Positions 16,395 through 25,458 of a stretch of DNA of 64,000 nucleotides are shown here, piece by piece. The stretch is from Faucicola sp902506215. Lineage in GTDB: Bacteria > Pseudomonadota > Gammaproteobacteria > Pseudomonadales > Moraxellaceae. The notes beneath the pieces are model-generated. The model was not told where the DNA came from, searched no databases, and saw nothing but the letters and a program-made list of their open reading frames with translations. A program made the position numbers and the translations under genes. The stretch's first letter is position 1; the number at the start of each line of letters is the position of its first letter. The stretch lies in the NCBI GenBank assembly GCA_016888885.1, contig CP069437.1, forward strand, positions 2,046,001-2,110,000, in the 5' to 3' direction.

Positions 16395-16427
16395 AAAAAA
16401 AACAACCACCTAAAGTGATTGTTTTTT
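16395..16427. terminator. Bidirectional terminator containing the right copy of the 21-bp repeat
   Basis: Hairpin AAAACAACCAC/GTGATTGTTTT (16399-16409 with 16415-16425), one mismatch and a 5-nt loop, with A and T runs outside. It lies between the convergent EamA gene and the SCP2 gene. Its left half is the same 21 bp as 14090-14110. Confidence 0.75.
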
Positions 16428-16446
16428 ATAATTTAATGACAATGGC

Positions 16447-17868
16447 TTATTTTTCTTGTGAGCTATCACCACGAGTGATTGAAATATTGGTGATAGGTGA
16501 TTTATCATCAGTGACTGCGCTAGTTTTGACATTATCGGCAATGACCTCATCAGACGCATGCTTTGCCTCAATTTCAGCCGATTTACGCAGCGCAGGTGTT
16601 AAGTTGTCATTATCCGCTGATTTAGCAAACACGTTGTCAGGACGGATACTATCATCCTCTGCCGTACTATCTTCAGCTTTAGCGGTACTATCTTGAGCGT
16701 TAGTAGTATCCTTAGCCGCTTCATACTTCTCTTCGATGGCTTTGTTATCGGATGCGTCAGAATCACTGGCTGTTTCGTCTGTTAGCGTTTGCTTAGCTTG
16801 TTCGACTTTATCTTTTGCCTCACTGATTTTTTCTTTGGCTTCATCGTTTAGCGCATCTAGTTTGTCATCGGCTTGGGTTTTTAATTCTTCAACCTTTGAT
16901 TTAGCCTCATCTAGTTTTTCACCCGCTAGGCTTTTAACATCGGCTAATTTTTCAGCCGCTTGGTCTTTGACATCTTCAAGCTTGGTTTTAGCATCCGCAA
17001 GTTTATCATCTTTAGCTGCTTTTGCTTCATCCAATTTTTCAGTGGCAGTTTCTTTAGCGTCATCAATTTTATCAGCCGCTTGCGCTTTAACTTCATCCAA
17101 TTTTTCTTTGGTTTCGCCAAGTTTTTCATTAGCTGTGTCTTTAATATCCGCTAATTTTTCGCTCGCATCTTCTTTAAGTGCATCGATTTTTTCTTTGGCT
17201 TCGGTTTTTAGCTCATCAAATTTTTCCACCGCATCATCTTTGATTTCAGCCGCTTTCGCCTTAAGGATCTCTAATTTGCTTGCTTGTGTCTCGCTGTCAG
17301 CATTAACGTCTTTGATGTTTGATTCATTAAAGTATTTGCTGCTGCCAGATGCTTTACCTGCGCTCATACCCCCAATCATTGCCATAGCTTTGCTGCAAAG
17401 TTCTTTGGCAAAAGGTGTGGCTTTCTCAATCAAGGGTTTTGCTTGTTCAACCACAGGCTTAAGTGGCTCAGGTACTTTTGGCACAATAAATTTTGCGATT
17501 TGGTTAAACCACATCAGCAGTGAATAATCACCCGACATTTTTAAATCGCCATTTTGGATGCCCGTCATAAATGCTGTCGCTTCACCTTTAGTGAGCAATT
17601 TTACACCCGTCATTGAGTCTTTAAAGGTAATCGTCAACGTTGGCTCTTTGGCTGGACCTGCATGTTGGCTAAAAGTACCGTTATTGATTTGGTAGTAACG
17701 TGACGTTTGTTCCGCGTCGCTGCCGAGTTGAATAGTAAAATTACGGTTTTCTAATAAGCCTTTAAATTTGTCATCGCCTGTTTTGGCAAGTTGGGTTAAA
17801 CGCAAACCAACGGCAAACAATAATACGTCAAGGGGATCTGATTTGATTTGGGTTAATTGAGATAACAT
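16447..17868 (-). CDS. SCP2 sterol-carrier domain protein with long 11-residue-repeat tail
   Basis: The N-terminal about 115 residues resemble an SCP2 lipid-binding domain: 'FTIQLGSDAEQTSRYYQINNGTF', 'PTLTITFKDSMTGVKLLTKGEAT', and 'AFMTGIQNGDLKMSGDYSLLMWF'. After a hydrophobic linker, residues about 195-365 form a charged helix built of 11-residue units of the type 'EKLADIKDTAN', 'EKLGETKEKLD', 'DAKETATEKLD', 'QAAEKLADVKS', as in LEA-like and apolipoprotein-like amphipathic helices. The last about 110 residues are acidic and disordered-looking. No signal peptide is seen, so it is probably cytosolic and could coat lipid surfaces or inclusions. The function is inferred from domains only. A 263-codon frame on the opposite strand is its shadow. 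Confidence 0.82.
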   Translation of the reverse strand: MLSQLTQIKSDPLDVLLFAVGLRLTQLAKTGDDKFKGLLENRNFTIQLGSDAEQTSRYYQINNGTFSQHAGPAKEPTLTITFKDSMTGVKLLTKGEATAFMTGIQNGDLKMSGDYSLLMWFNQIAKFIVPKVPEPLKPVVEQAKPLIEKATPFAKELCSKAMAMIGGMSAGKASGSSKYFNESNIKDVNADSETQASKLEILKAKAAEIKDDAVEKFDELKTEAKEKIDALKEDASEKLADIKDTANEKLGETKEKLDEVKAQAADKIDDAKETATEKLDEAKAAKDDKLADAKTKLEDVKDQAAEKLADVKSLAGEKLDEAKSKVEELKTQADDKLDALNDEAKEKISEAKDKVEQAKQTLTDETASDSDASDNKAIEEKYEAAKDTTNAQDSTAKAEDSTAEDDSIRPDNVFAKSADNDNLTPALRKSAEIEAKHASDEVIADNVKTSAVTDDKSPITNISITRGDSSQEK

Positions 17869-18211
17869 ACGTGTCCTCCAAAATTATAGATTTTATAGAT
17901 ATTGCAATGCGCAAGGTCTTCAAATAAATGACGATATTTAAGTCACTCATTTCAAAGAAATTATAATTCGCTACTACAAACGATTTAATAGCTTTGTTAT
18001 ACAATATATTATAAGGTCATCGATGCCAAGTTACAGTAATGTTTAACATATCAGTATCATTTTTTGTAATCAAAGCGTTTGATTTGTGTATTTAAAGAGC
18101 GTTACACAGCGAGCCTTTTAGCTTTTATCAAGCTGAACCCCATAAAAAACCCATCAACATGATGGGTCAAATAACCTGCTACTAATTGGCAATAAGGGGA
18201 TAGGGTTGTTA
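17869..18211. other. 343-bp intergenic region
   Basis: It holds the promoter region of the SCP2 gene (on its left) and the terminator of the leftward membrane protein gene (18145-18167). The rest is AT-rich, with no gene visible. Confidence 0.5.
18145..18167 (-). terminator. Intrinsic terminator of the 18212-18658 gene
   Basis: Perfect 8-bp stem ACCCATCA/TGATGGGT (18149-18156 with 18160-18167) and a 3-nt loop. Read leftward, it ends in six T. Confidence 0.85.
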
Positions 18212-18658
18212 TTATTGTTTTGAGTCAAACACAGAAGCATGACGAACAAAGTTTTGATGAAAATCGGTATCTTTTTCTAACACCACAGGACGATGACCGG
18301 CGCTCATTTGAACACTACTTTTTAACATAGCTTGGTTGGTAGTAGCTTGACTTGCGGTTTTGTTAAACTTGGGTTTTGCATTTAACGCTATCACAATCGG
18401 AATCATCGATAGACCAATTGCCGCCACATACGCATCTGTACCAGTCAACGATGACAGCGTGACCACTGCCCAATGCAGCCCTTCAACCGAAATCCAGTAC
18501 ACCATACCCAACATAAAATAGCCCAATACAAAACGATAAGGGGTAAACGCAATCGCTAGCATCCCGACAGTCACTAGAACGATTAAAAACAACCAGTTAA
18601 AAGTTAACGACGTAGCAGCTAATAATAGACTTGCCGAAATAAGCATGGTTGACCTCAT
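18212..18658 (-). CDS. Hypothetical membrane protein
   Basis: Not recognised. The 148-residue product has hydrophobic segments near 5-22, 23-40, 45-65 and 78-92, then a polar C-terminal half of about 55 residues rich in Gln, Lys and His ('KFNKTASQATTNQAMLKSS'). The tail is probably cytosolic. It is a single gene with its own terminator. Upstream lies a long non-coding stretch shared with glyQ, which is divergent from it. Confidence 0.72.
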   Translation of the reverse strand: MRSTMLISASLLLAATSLTFNWLFLIVLVTVGMLAIAFTPYRFVLGYFMLGMVYWISVEGLHWAVVTLSSLTGTDAYVAAIGLSMIPIVIALNAKPKFNKTASQATTNQAMLKSSVQMSAGHRPVVLEKDTDFHQNFVRHASVFDSKQ

Positions 18659-19227
18659 GAAAAGTTATTGAAAACAAATACTTAAGATAATTTAAGTAAA
18701 AGCTTGTATAGGTTATTATGGCGGTAAAACATGAAAATTAAAAGTCAAAACCCAACTAAAACGACAATGGATGACGTATCAAATTTGGCTGATTTATCTT
18801 AAAACAAGCGATTAAAAAGGCTAAAACCGGCTAAAAAAAAGGCAATAATTAATCGTCGAAATCACTTGTTCAAGGGTAACAGGAATTTTCGTAAATCTAG
18901 TAAAAAAGTGCTAAAATGCGGTAACTGATTTGTCGCGAAATGTATATTGTTTTAATGCTTTGTAGTTTTGCTCACCCTTTAATTTGCTCAATAACCATGG
19001 CTATATATCTAGCTAAAAAATTGGATAAGTTTGCTATTTTGGGCGTTTTAAGTAAAAATATCGTTCGGTAATTGTACCGCCTATTTTAAGTGCTATTTGC
19101 GACGCAAAAAAATTTAAATTTTTAATGTGACTAATTAAAAAAACTGACGCTTTATCAAAATCATGTGGACAACTATTTTGATAAACACGGTTTGCCTAAT
19201 CACCGACTATATAGTGGTAATTCTCGT
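18659..19227. other. 569-bp intergenic region upstream of glyQ
   Basis: No gene is visible. A candidate extended -10 element, TGC followed by TAAAAT, is at 18909-18917. If used for glyQ it implies a leader of about 300 nt. An AT palindrome (AAAATTTAAATTTT type) lies near 19107-19122. The frame of glyQ stays open back to 19165 from a GTG, but that extension does not look like GlyQ. Confidence 0.4.
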
Positions 19228-20196
19228 ATGATGACGTTTCAACAATTGATTTTAACTTTGCAAAATTATTGGGCAGAAAAAGGTTGTGTGGTGTTACAGC
19301 CTTACGATATGGAAATGGGTGCAGGCACGTTTCATACCGCCACTTTCTTACGAGCATTAGGTCCAGAGCGTTGGCATGCCGCCTATGTACAGCCATCACG
19401 CCGTCCCACCGATGGTCGCTATGGCGACAACCCAAACCGGTTACAACATTATTATCAGTTCCAAGTGGTACTTAAACCCAATCCACCTGATATTCAAGAG
19501 TTATACTTGGGGTCACTCAAAGCGATTGGCATCGATACCTTAACGCATGATGTCCGCTTTGTAGAAGACAACTGGGAATCACCAACGCTTGGCGCATGGG
19601 GACTTGGTTGGGAAGTTTGGCTCAATGGCATGGAAGTTACCCAGTTTACTTACTTCCAGCAAGTCGGTGGTATTGAATGTTTTCCTGTGACAGGAGAAAT
19701 CACGTACGGTCTTGAGCGCCTTGCCATGTATATCCAAGGCGTGGACAGTGTGTATGACTTGGTATGGACGGATGGCGAGTTTGGTCGTGTCACCTATGGT
19801 GATGTATTTCACCAAAACGAAGTGGAACAATCGACCTACAACTTTGAACATGCCGATGTGGCAAAGATGTTTGAGTTGTTTGATTTTTATGAAAGCCAAG
19901 CCGACAAATTGGTCGGTCTTAATCTGCCGCTGCCTGCGTATGAAATGGTGCTCAAAGCGTCACATACCTTTAACTTGCTAGATGCGCGTGGGGCGATTTC
20001 AGTCACTGAGCGTCAGCGCTTTATTTTGCGTGTGCGTACCTTGGCACGTAAGGTAGCGCAAAGCTATGTAGAAACGCGCGCCAAATTGGGCTTTCCATTG
20101 GCGGATGACGCACATAAAGCAGATGCATTAGAAAAATATCTACCAAAAGAAGCTATTTCAAAACAACAGATGAAAGAAGCGGATAAATCACAGTAG
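19228..20196 (+). CDS. glyQ: Glycyl-tRNA synthetase alpha subunit
   Basis: Catalytic alpha subunit of the alpha2-beta2 bacterial glycyl-tRNA synthetase. The ATG at 19228 (322 residues) gives the family start 'MMTFQQLILTLQNYWAEKGC'; the longer frame from 19165 adds unrelated residues. Class II signature blocks 'AAYVQPSRRPTDGRYGDNPNR', 'FVEDNWESPTLGAWGLGWEVW' and 'ITYGLERLAMYIQGVDSVYDL' match E. coli GlyQ closely. The C-terminus is slightly longer than usual. Unlike in most relatives, glyS is not next to it: a terminator and a TSUP transporter gene intervene. Confidence 0.97.
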   Translation: MMTFQQLILTLQNYWAEKGCVVLQPYDMEMGAGTFHTATFLRALGPERWHAAYVQPSRRPTDGRYGDNPNRLQHYYQFQVVLKPNPPDIQELYLGSLKAIGIDTLTHDVRFVEDNWESPTLGAWGLGWEVWLNGMEVTQFTYFQQVGGIECFPVTGEITYGLERLAMYIQGVDSVYDLVWTDGEFGRVTYGDVFHQNEVEQSTYNFEHADVAKMFELFDFYESQADKLVGLNLPLPAYEMVLKASHTFNLLDARGAISVTERQRFILRVRTLARKVAQSYVETRAKLGFPLADDAHKADALEKYLPKEAISKQQMKEADKSQ

Positions 20197-20240
20197 CTTC
20201 TGTCACATCGACCAAAAAATTTTCTTTGAACGGTCAAATT

Positions 20241-20275
20241 AAAAAAGGCAATAGATAGTTTCTATTGCCTTTTTT
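20241..20275 (+). terminator. Intrinsic terminator after glyQ
   Basis: Perfect 15-bp stem (20241-20255 with 20261-20275), core GGCAATAGA/TCTATTGCC with A and T runs outside and a 5-nt loop. Confidence 0.92.
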
Positions 20276-20440
20276 CTTGCCTTATTTTAGTGATTATTTT
20301 GTTATCAATCCTAATAAAAAATATCAAATTATCAGAATATTCTAATCTCGCATATTTATATCAAAAATCGCCACAGGGCAACAACGCGCTATTCTACTAC
20401 AATAGCCGCAGCAAGTAAGCCAGGTAACAAGGGGCGGTGA

Positions 20441-21310
20441 GTGGAACTTTATTTTATTTTAGCGGGTATTTTTGTCGGATTCTGCGTAGGTGTGACGGGC
20501 GTAGGCGGTGGGTCACTGATGACGCCGATTTTGATTTTACTGCTAAAAGTAGAGCCGCATATTGCTGTTGGCACCGATTTGCTATACGCCGCTATTTCCA
20601 AGTTTTTTGGTGGTGTGGTGCACTTTAAAAAATCAAATGTCGTTTGGCCAATCGTGCTATGGCTAGCCATTGGTAGTATTCCAGCCTCCATTGTCACCAA
20701 CTATCTCGTCGCTACTTACTTGGGTAATATCAACGCCATCAAACTAATCATGACCTTGATATTGGGCGTGATGTTGACCATTACCGGTATTTCGCTGATT
20801 TTTCGCAACCGTATCGAGGCGTTTTTTGACAAATACCGCAAAACTGACCAAACTGACAGTCTCACCTCCCAAATCCCCAAATATAAATTGGTGCTGATGG
20901 GCATATTGCTCGGGGTAGTAGTGACCTTATCCTCGGTTGGGGCAGGGGCATTTGGTGTCATGGCGCTGGTGCTGATTTTTCCCCAATTGCCACTCATTCG
21001 CATCATCGGCACGGATGTGGTACATGCGGTGCTATTAACCTTGGTCGCAGGTCTCGGACATTTGCTGTCAGGCAGTGTGGATTTTCACATGCTGACCTTT
21101 TTGCTCATTGGCGCGATTCCTGCCATTATTGTAGGCACATTATTGAGCAGTAAATTACCTGAGAAAAAATTGCGCCCGATTTTAGGGGTGACGCTGTTGT
21201 TGTTAGGGATTAACTTTGTGGTCAATCCTGCCAAAGCCAAACCAAAAGCGGCAGTCAATACGCCAGTCGCTACAACCGCGGTAACGACTTCGGCAAGCGC
21301 CAGCCGATAA
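20441..21310 (+). CDS. TSUP family (TauE/SafE) transporter
   Basis: Inner membrane permease of the TauE/SafE family, which moves sulfite, sulfonates and related anions, mostly outwards. The 289-residue protein has about eight membrane segments in two halves; 'GVTGVGGGSLMTPILILLL' in the first and 'SSVGAGAFGVMALVLIFP' in the second are the paired family motifs. It starts at GTG 20441 with AAGGGG at 20429-20434. A short Ala/Thr-rich tail follows the last helix. It lies between glyQ and glyS with terminators on both sides, so it is a separate unit. The substrate is not evident. Confidence 0.88.
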   Translation: MELYFILAGIFVGFCVGVTGVGGGSLMTPILILLLKVEPHIAVGTDLLYAAISKFFGGVVHFKKSNVVWPIVLWLAIGSIPASIVTNYLVATYLGNINAIKLIMTLILGVMLTITGISLIFRNRIEAFFDKYRKTDQTDSLTSQIPKYKLVLMGILLGVVVTLSSVGAGAFGVMALVLIFPQLPLIRIIGTDVVHAVLLTLVAGLGHLLSGSVDFHMLTFLLIGAIPAIIVGTLLSSKLPEKKLRPILGVTLLLLGINFVVNPAKAKPKAAVNTPVATTAVTTSASASR

Positions 21311-21347
21311 GTTTAATTTTCGTTTTGTGATGATGGTTTTCTTGATT

Positions 21348-21370
21348 TGCCCCGCTGATGGGGCATTTTT
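21348..21370 (+). terminator. Intrinsic terminator after the TSUP gene
   Basis: TGCCCC/GGGGCA stem (21348-21353 with 21360-21365), 6-nt loop, followed by TTTTTAT. Confidence 0.8.
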
Positions 21371-21384
21371 ATGGCTTAAATTTC

Positions 21385-21393
21385 TGCTATAAT
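21385..21393 (+). promoter_or_regulatory. Candidate extended -10 promoter of glyS
   Basis: TGC followed by TATAAT (21388-21393) makes an extended -10 element, 40 nt before the glyS ATG and just after the upstream terminator. No good -35 is seen, as is usual for extended -10 promoters. Confidence 0.6.
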
Positions 21394-21432
21394 CGCCTAT
21401 ATTTACCCTATTTGAATCAACAAGGCTTTAGC

Positions 21433-23535
21433 ATGTCTACTATTTTATTTGAACTTGGCACCGAAGAATTGCCCCCAAAAAATCTAAAAACATTGCGCGA
21501 TGCACTTAACGACCATGTCACCCAATCGCTAACAGATGCCAATATTCGCTTTGATACCATTAAAAGCTTTGCCGCCCCGCGTCGCCTTGCCTTGCAGATT
21601 CAAGGAATTAGTGAAAAACAGCCCGATAAAATCGAACAAAAACGCGGCCCTGCAGTCAAAGCTGCCTATGACAAGGACGGTAATCCAACCAAAGCGGCAC
21701 AAGGGTTTGCCCAAGGCTTGGGTATTGACGTCAAGGATTTGATTACCATCAAAGGTGATAAAGGCGATTATATTGGCTACGAAATGAATGTCATCGGTCA
21801 GCCTGTGGCTGAGTTGTTGCCGAGTATTTTTCAAAAAGCCTTAGATGAGTTGCCGATTGCCAAACGTATGCGCAGTGGCGCAGAGCGTTCTGAGTTTGTT
21901 CGCCCTGTCAAATGGTTGGTGCTACTCAAAGACGACCAAGTGCTGCCAGCAACGATTCAAGGATTAACGTCGGGTAAGACAGGGTCGCAGGGCATTGAAC
22001 TGGGTCGTTATAGTCTCGGACATCGTTTCCATCATCCTGATAGGGTTAGAATTGACACGGCGGACAGCTATGAGCAAAACCTTGCCAAGGCGCACGTCAT
22101 CGCTGATTTTGACAAACGCCAACAACAGATTAAAACGCAAGTCCAACAGCTTGCCGATGAAGTAGGTGCGACCGCTATCGTACCGCAAGATTTGCTTGAT
22201 GAAGTCACTGCATTGGTCGATTATCCAGTAGCGCTACGCGCAAGCTTTGAACCACGATTTTTACAAGTGCCGCAAGAGGCCTTGATTAGTACCATGCAGG
22301 CGGATCAAAAATATTTTTGTTTGACTGACAGCCAAGGTAAATTACAGCCTTATTTTATTTTTATCAGTAACATTGACAGTAAAGATAAAGCGCAAGTGAT
22401 TGAAGGTAACGAAAAAGTGGTACGTCCACGCCTTGCCGACGCTGAGTTTTTCTTTTTACAAGACCAAAAACAGCCATTGTTTGCACTGACTGAAAATCTT
22501 AAAACCCGCGTATTCCAAGATAAGTTAGGGACAATTTGGGAAAAATCTGAGCGTATTGCCAAGCTAGCTGCCTTTATTGCTACCCAAATTGGCGAAGACG
22601 TTGAGCAAACGGCACGGGCAGGCTTGCTGTCAAAAGCAGACCTTGCCAGTACCTTGGTGGGTGAGTTTCCAGAATTACAAGGCGTGGCAGGGACTTACTA
22701 TGCGCGTTTAAACCAAGAGCCAGAAGCGGTGGCGGCGGCAATCGAAGAGCAATATCTGCCAAAATTTAGCGGCGATAAATTACCCGCGACCAATATTGGA
22801 ACAGCGCTGGCATTAGCAGACCGTTTGGATACGCTGGTCGGTATTTTTGGTATTGACCAAGCGCCAACCGGTTCAAAAGACCCGTTTAGTCTGCGCCGCG
22901 CGGCGATTGGGGTACTGCGTATCTTGATTGAGAAACAACTGCCATTAAATTTGGTGGTATTGCTTGAGCAAGCTTTATTGGGTTATGTAGGCAAAATTGA
23001 CGACTTACCAAAAACTTTCAAACAAGTGATGGAGTTTATCAATTCACGCTACCGTGCCATGTATGAAGACCAAGGCGTGAGCGTGGATACAATTATGGCG
23101 GTACAGGCGCTACAACCGCAAGTACCAATGGATTTTGACCATCGCGTCAAAGCCGTACAAGCCTTCCGTGATTTGCCACCCGCCAAACAACTTGCCGAAG
23201 CCAATAAACGCGTCGCCAATATCTTAGCCAAGGCTGAGGGTGAGATTGCAAACCAAGTACAAACGGCTTATTTACAAGAACCTGCGGAAAAAGCATTGTA
23301 TCAAGCGGTGCAAACTGCAGCGCAAAGTATTGAGCCCCACCAACACACTGACAACGCCAACTACACCCAGATTTTACAATCGCTAGCGACACTGCAGCAG
23401 CCATTGGATGACTTCTTTGAGCAGGTAATGGTGAATAGTGAAGATGCTAATCTTAAAGCCAATCGGTTGGCGTTGCTAAAAAAAGTGCGTGGGTTGTTTT
23501 TAACGGTTGCAGATATCAGTGAGTTACAGCTATAA
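21433..23535 (+). CDS. glyS: Glycyl-tRNA synthetase beta subunit
   Basis: Beta subunit of glycyl-tRNA synthetase, which binds and positions tRNA-Gly. The ATG at 21433 (700 residues; AAGG upstream) gives the family start 'STILFELGTEELPPKNL'. Other blocks include 'FAAPRRLALQIQG', 'PKAMRMRWG'-type region as 'IAKRMRSGAERSEFVRPVKWLV', the 'LISTMQADQKYF' segment, an HD-like region 'ARAGLLSKADLASTLVGEFPELQG' and 'SKDPFSLRRAAIGVLRIL'. The length is normal. It has its own promoter and terminator here, separate from glyQ. Confidence 0.96.
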   Translation: MSTILFELGTEELPPKNLKTLRDALNDHVTQSLTDANIRFDTIKSFAAPRRLALQIQGISEKQPDKIEQKRGPAVKAAYDKDGNPTKAAQGFAQGLGIDVKDLITIKGDKGDYIGYEMNVIGQPVAELLPSIFQKALDELPIAKRMRSGAERSEFVRPVKWLVLLKDDQVLPATIQGLTSGKTGSQGIELGRYSLGHRFHHPDRVRIDTADSYEQNLAKAHVIADFDKRQQQIKTQVQQLADEVGATAIVPQDLLDEVTALVDYPVALRASFEPRFLQVPQEALISTMQADQKYFCLTDSQGKLQPYFIFISNIDSKDKAQVIEGNEKVVRPRLADAEFFFLQDQKQPLFALTENLKTRVFQDKLGTIWEKSERIAKLAAFIATQIGEDVEQTARAGLLSKADLASTLVGEFPELQGVAGTYYARLNQEPEAVAAAIEEQYLPKFSGDKLPATNIGTALALADRLDTLVGIFGIDQAPTGSKDPFSLRRAAIGVLRILIEKQLPLNLVVLLEQALLGYVGKIDDLPKTFKQVMEFINSRYRAMYEDQGVSVDTIMAVQALQPQVPMDFDHRVKAVQAFRDLPPAKQLAEANKRVANILAKAEGEIANQVQTAYLQEPAEKALYQAVQTAAQSIEPHQHTDNANYTQILQSLATLQQPLDDFFEQVMVNSEDANLKANRLALLKKVRGLFLTVADISELQL

Positions 23536-23631
23536 GCTAATTTAGACAAGAGTTAATTTAGACATGAGTTAACGCTTTAATCATATGGCTTCGATACTAT
23601 TGCTTTAATACCCCTTTTAATATCATTGGTT

Positions 23632-23668
23632 AAACCCATACTGACAATGGTCATTATGGGTTTTTTTT
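23632..23668 (+). terminator. Intrinsic terminator after glyS
   Basis: Stem AAACCCATA/TATGGGTTT (23632-23640 with 23655-23663) with an inner TGAC/GTCA stem, followed by a long T run. Confidence 0.85.
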
Positions 23669-23782
23669 CAAGCTAAAGATACTTTTACGCTTGTTTTCGC
23701 TAAATTGGCAGACTAGTTTACGCGTATTTGATACTATTTTAAGGGTGTTTTTTTCTAATTTATCTTATTCTAGGGTAATTAC

Positions 23783-25228
23783 GTGAAAGTCAGCAATAAC
23801 GATAGCTTGTTTCAATATATGGTGCGTACCAAAAGGTATCGGCTTCTTTTACAAAGCTTAGGGGTGCTGTGTTTGTTTGTGCTAGCGTTTGTGGCTATCA
23901 ATGTATATCTTGCGCGCTTTTTAACCCAGTCTACCCAGCATATGGATATCATCGGCAACATCAGTGATTTGACACTTGAGATAGCAACCAGTGCCCAGCA
24001 TCTAACAGTAACGCCTCACAACGATAGTCAACAAATCATTGAAACCTTACAAAAACAGGCGGCTGAGTTAGACGGTTATATGGCACAGTTGTCCCGCTAT
24101 CCAAAGCAAGAAACGGCGATGGATGAATTTGCCATTATTTGGCAAGACTATCGCCAAAGAATCGCGCAAGTTTCTGAGCAAGATGAAAAAGGCAAAGTTG
24201 AATTGGCTGAGTTTGCTTATCACAACCAAGCCAAAATTTGGTCATTGATGAATATTGGCTACGACACTTATCTCAATGACACCTACCGTACTGCAGATTA
24301 TTCGCGCTATTTGACCTATTGCAGTTTTTTTGCCTTGATAGCCTATATCATCTTTTTTATCCATTACACCATCAGACACATGTATCACGATGATGTGGCG
24401 ATTGATAAAGCGCAGACCGATATGCGTGATATCATGAACACAGTCAAAAAAGGCTTGTTTCTCATCGATGAGAAAATGGTCATTGGTGAGCATTATTCCA
24501 AAAAACTAGAGCAGTTATTGGGGCGCAAGCAGTTAGCTGGGCTTACATTACCCCAGCTGTTACAAAATATGGTCAGCGAAAAAGATATCAGAGCGACACA
24601 GCATTTTATCAATTACCTGTACCAATCCAACGTGGATGAAGAGTTGATTCAAGATATCAACCCACTTAAAACAGTCGAGTTGATTTTTTTAGATGAAACG
24701 GGCGTTACCAACAAGAAATACCTGCATTTTGAATTTTTACGGGTAGTGAAGAGCGCCAATAAAAAATCCATTCATCTATTTGTCAGCGTGGTAGATATTA
24801 CCGAAACGGTGCTTTTAACAAAGCAAATCGATAAGGTAAAAGATGAATACCATAAATTTATCAGCCGTGCCGTCTATCTATTAAGTTTGGATACGCAAAC
24901 AGTTGATGATTTTATTGCCACCAAAAGAGCCACTGTCGCGGCTATAACCGATATCTTATATGATCAGGTATTGGACAAAGCGCAGTTAGTGACAAAAGCC
25001 AAGACCTTGCTAACAATAACACAAACACTAGCAGATGATACCCAAGTTTTACGTCTCAAACAATATGATGATGTTGTCAACAGTTTGGTGTATGAGCTAA
25101 AGCGTTTAACGCGGTTATCGCATATTCAAACCAATGATTTTACGAGCTTTATGCTTAAACTTGATTCCTATCAAGAGATGTTAAATTTAACTGAACATTT
25201 AATCAATGAACAAGCCGAGCAAGCCTGA
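23783..25228 (+). CDS. Membrane-bound sensor-like protein without an output domain
   Basis: The 481-residue protein has a short cytosolic start, a membrane helix (about 22-46), a periplasmic all-helical region (about 47-175) of the kind seen in PilJ-type and four-helix sensors, a second helix (about 176-198), then a PAS-like cytosolic domain ('MNTVKKGLFLIDEKMVIGEHYSKKLEQLLG', about 217-245, running to about 345). The last 130 residues are helical. I find no histidine-kinase HATPase, no methyl-accepting signal tip, no GGDEF/EAL and no clear phosphotransfer His. The 'GLFLIDE..VIG..YS..LE' pattern is seen in larger Hpt/kinase sensors, so this may be a partner or a shortened relative. It is a single gene with a V start context GTG at 23783. 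Confidence 0.65.
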   Translation: MKVSNNDSLFQYMVRTKRYRLLLQSLGVLCLFVLAFVAINVYLARFLTQSTQHMDIIGNISDLTLEIATSAQHLTVTPHNDSQQIIETLQKQAAELDGYMAQLSRYPKQETAMDEFAIIWQDYRQRIAQVSEQDEKGKVELAEFAYHNQAKIWSLMNIGYDTYLNDTYRTADYSRYLTYCSFFALIAYIIFFIHYTIRHMYHDDVAIDKAQTDMRDIMNTVKKGLFLIDEKMVIGEHYSKKLEQLLGRKQLAGLTLPQLLQNMVSEKDIRATQHFINYLYQSNVDEELIQDINPLKTVELIFLDETGVTNKKYLHFEFLRVVKSANKKSIHLFVSVVDITETVLLTKQIDKVKDEYHKFISRAVYLLSLDTQTVDDFIATKRATVAAITDILYDQVLDKAQLVTKAKTLLTITQTLADDTQVLRLKQYDDVVNSLVYELKRLTRLSHIQTNDFTSFMLKLDSYQEMLNLTEHLINEQAEQA

Positions 25229-25458
25229 TTAATTATCTATAAAAAATTAAAACTTTCATTAGCTATAGTTTACGACGTACTATCTTATATTTGTGTTAAA
25301 CTCGGGCTTTTAGACGCCAATTCACTACGAATCGATATTCCAAAACACGGCATTAATGTTCCAATAATGCTCTATTGTGAATTTGCAAAACTGATTAGCA
25401 ACTCGTTACAATGCAAAAGAGATTTTTTTGTTAATTAAACTAAATTAAAGGAATATAT

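Noticed and set aside
16736..17527. 263-codon open frame on the + strand, Ser/Ala/Phe-rich
   Set aside because: It is antisense to the 11-residue repeats of the SCP2 protein; the regular codons on the other strand keep it open. No ribosome binding site or family match.
25229..25458. Possible SAM riboswitch before metY
   Set aside because: I could not find the conserved cores of SAM-I or SAM-II type riboswitches in the leader.
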